Positions 16,041 to 16,822 of a DNA stretch of 16,822 bases are shown here, in pieces. Every line of letters begins with the position of its first letter. Positions within the stretch are counted from its first letter, which is position 1. Origin of the DNA: an uncultured Shinella sp. (lineage in GTDB: Bacteria; Pseudomonadota; Alphaproteobacteria; Rhizobiales; Rhizobiaceae); NCBI GenBank assembly GCA_946481465.1, contig CAMLOC010000010.1, forward strand, positions 1 to 16,822, read 5' to 3'. Under the pieces are notes generated by a model. The model did not search any database and was not told the DNA's origin. It saw only the letters and a program-made list of their open reading frames with translations. The position numbers were made by a program, and so were the translations under genes.

Positions 16041-16718
16041 TCAGCGGATGCGCTTGGCGGCCGGTTCCGGCGTCAGCTCGCCGGCGAGGCGCCGGTCGAG
16101 ATAGTCCTCGCATTCGGCCATCAGCGTTTCCGTCTGGCCGTTGAAGAAATGGTTGGCGCCCGGCACCAGGCGGTGCGTGATCAAGATGCCCTTCTGCGTC
16201 TTCAGCTTCTCGACGAGGCCGTTGACGTCCTTCTCCGGCGCCACCTTGTCGGAATCGCCGTTGATGATGAGACCCGACGACGGGCAGGGGGCGAGGAACG
16301 AGAAGTCGTAGATGTTCGGCTGCGGCGCGATCGACATGAAGCCTTCGATCTCCGGGCGGCGCATCAGGAGCTGCATGCCGATCCAGGCGCCGAAGGAATA
16401 GCCGGCGACCCAGCAGCTCTTCGAATCGGGATGCAGGCTCTGCACCCAGTCGAGCGCGGAGGCCGCATCCGAAAGTTCGCCCGCACCATGGTCGAATTCG
16501 CCCTGGCTGCGGCCGATGCCGCGGAAATTGAAGCGCAGCGTGGTGAAGCCGCGTTTCTGGAACATGTAGAAGAGCTGGTAGACGATCTGGTTGTTCATCG
16601 TGCCGCCGAACTGCGGGTGCGGGTGCAGGATGATGGCGATCGGCGCGCTCTTTTGCTTCGAAGGCTGATAGCGGCCTTCGAGGCGGCCAGCGGGTCCGTT
16701 GAAGATAATTTCGGGCAT
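16041..16718 (-). CDS. Alpha/beta hydrolase (COG2945 type)
   Basis: This is a 225-residue soluble hydrolase with a complete catalytic triad by motif: nucleophile Ser108 in GYSFGA, an acid in GDSD (Asp155 or Asp157) and His190 in GANHFF. The early HPHPQFGGTMNNQIV and LRFNFRGIGRSQGEFD are hallmarks of this conserved bacterial family. No signal peptide is seen, so it acts in the cytoplasm. The substrate is unknown; esterase or thioesterase activity is plausible by fold. ATG 16718 is preceded by GGAG with five-base spacing, a good ribosome binding site. It is transcribed alone and ends at a strong terminator. Its promoter must lie in 16719-16822, the same stretch that carries IRO-like and ICE-like iron operators, so the divergent pair may be co-regulated. 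Confidence 0.87.
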   Translation of the reverse strand: MPEIIFNGPAGRLEGRYQPSKQKSAPIAIILHPHPQFGGTMNNQIVYQLFYMFQKRGFTTLRFNFRGIGRSQGEFDHGAGELSDAASALDWVQSLHPDSKSCWVAGYSFGAWIGMQLLMRRPEIEGFMSIAPQPNIYDFSFLAPCPSSGLIINGDSDKVAPEKDVNGLVEKLKTQKGILITHRLVPGANHFFNGQTETLMAECEDYLDRRLAGELTPEPAAKRIR

Positions 16719-16773
16719 TGGCTCTCCGGGAGTGTTCCTGGTTCGAATCTTGGTTTCAGATCGCGATCAGTCT

Positions 16774-16788
16774 TGACGAAAGCAGTCA
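16774..16788 (+). promoter_or_regulatory. Putative IRO box (RirA operator) near the right edge
   Basis: TGACGAAAGCAGTCA matches TGA-N9-TCA. As at the haem receptor, it overlaps a TTGAC -35-like hexamer (16773-16778), with TAGAAC (16797-16802) 18 bp downstream as a -10 candidate for a rightward gene. Alone the pattern is weak, but it lies 17 bp before a much stronger Irr-type site. Confidence 0.55.
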
Positions 16789-16805
16789 GCTTTTCTAGAA
16801 CCTAG

Positions 16806-16822
16806 TTTAGAACCATTCGAAA
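16806..16822 (+). promoter_or_regulatory. Putative Irr operator (iron control element, ICE)
   Basis: TTTAGAA-CCA-TTCGAAA matches the Irr 'ICE' consensus TTTAGAA-N3-TTCTAAA at 13 of 14 defined positions, the single change being G for T in the right arm. Chance occurrence at this quality in such a window is far below one. The half-site is echoed 12 bp upstream: TAGAACC occurs at 16796-16802 and 16808-16814. It would sit at or just past the start point of a rightward promoter, a position suited to repression when iron is low. Confidence 0.75.

Noticed and set aside
14785..16104. 439-codon plus-strand frame overlapping the diguanylate cyclase
   Set aside because: Arg/Pro/His-rich translation with no motif, whereas the alternative frame contains a complete GGDEF domain.
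16759..16768. 10-bp palindrome GATCGCGATC upstream of the hydrolase
   Set aside because: Short, made of common GATC/CG steps, does not extend on either side and has no known regulator; plausible by chance at this GC content.

Overview
This window reads as a core chromosomal segment of a high-GC alphaproteobacterium of the Rhizobiaceae (Rhizobium/Agrobacterium/Shinella/Ensifer type). The basis is strong G/C third-position codon bias, the families present, a RIME-like intergenic palindrome pair, and operator motifs of the rhizobial iron regulators RirA and Irr. The genus cannot be fixed from the sequence alone. No tRNA or rRNA gene, CRISPR array, insertion sequence, phage gene or toxin-antitoxin pair was recognised.

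Layout. (1) 1-1444, plus strand: the 3' part of a molybdopterin-binding/MocA-like nucleotidyltransferase, followed after 3 nt by a small TfoX N-terminal-domain protein. (2) 1445-3666, plus: a TonB-dependent haem-type receptor preceded by a TGA-N9-TCA (IRO/RirA-type) site over its likely promoter. (3) 3677-8450, minus: bcp peroxiredoxin, a DUF455 ferritin-like protein, an M23 peptidase, a DEAD-box RNA helicase and a NUDIX hydrolase. bcp/DUF455 and helicase/NUDIX look like co-transcribed pairs. (4) 8601-11990, plus: a 1129-aa AsmA/DUF3971-type envelope protein divergent from bcp. (5) 11991-12194: a gap holding two matched palindromes and a 12-bp stem terminator. (6) 12195-14712: tyrS (minus) divergent from anmK (plus), with a 19-bp palindrome at the candidate anmK promoter. 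(7) 14804-15982, plus: a membrane-anchored diguanylate cyclase. (8) 16041-16718, minus: an alpha/beta hydrolase with a strong U-tailed terminator. (9) 16719-16822: a regulatory region carrying a TGA-N9-TCA site and then a 13/14 match to the Irr 'ICE' operator, so a rightward iron-controlled gene probably starts just outside the window.

How the genes relate. Most are housekeeping: tRNA charging, RNA remodelling, peptidoglycan remodelling (M23) and recycling (AnmK), envelope maintenance, peroxide defence, c-di-GMP signalling and Mo-cofactor chemistry. The unifying theme is iron. A haem receptor with an IRO-like site lies near one end. Stacked IRO-like and ICE-like sites lie at the other, where I infer, from memory of rhizobial gene order, a suf/iscS Fe-S assembly operon. 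No clearly novel system was found; the more informative signals are regulatory and non-coding.
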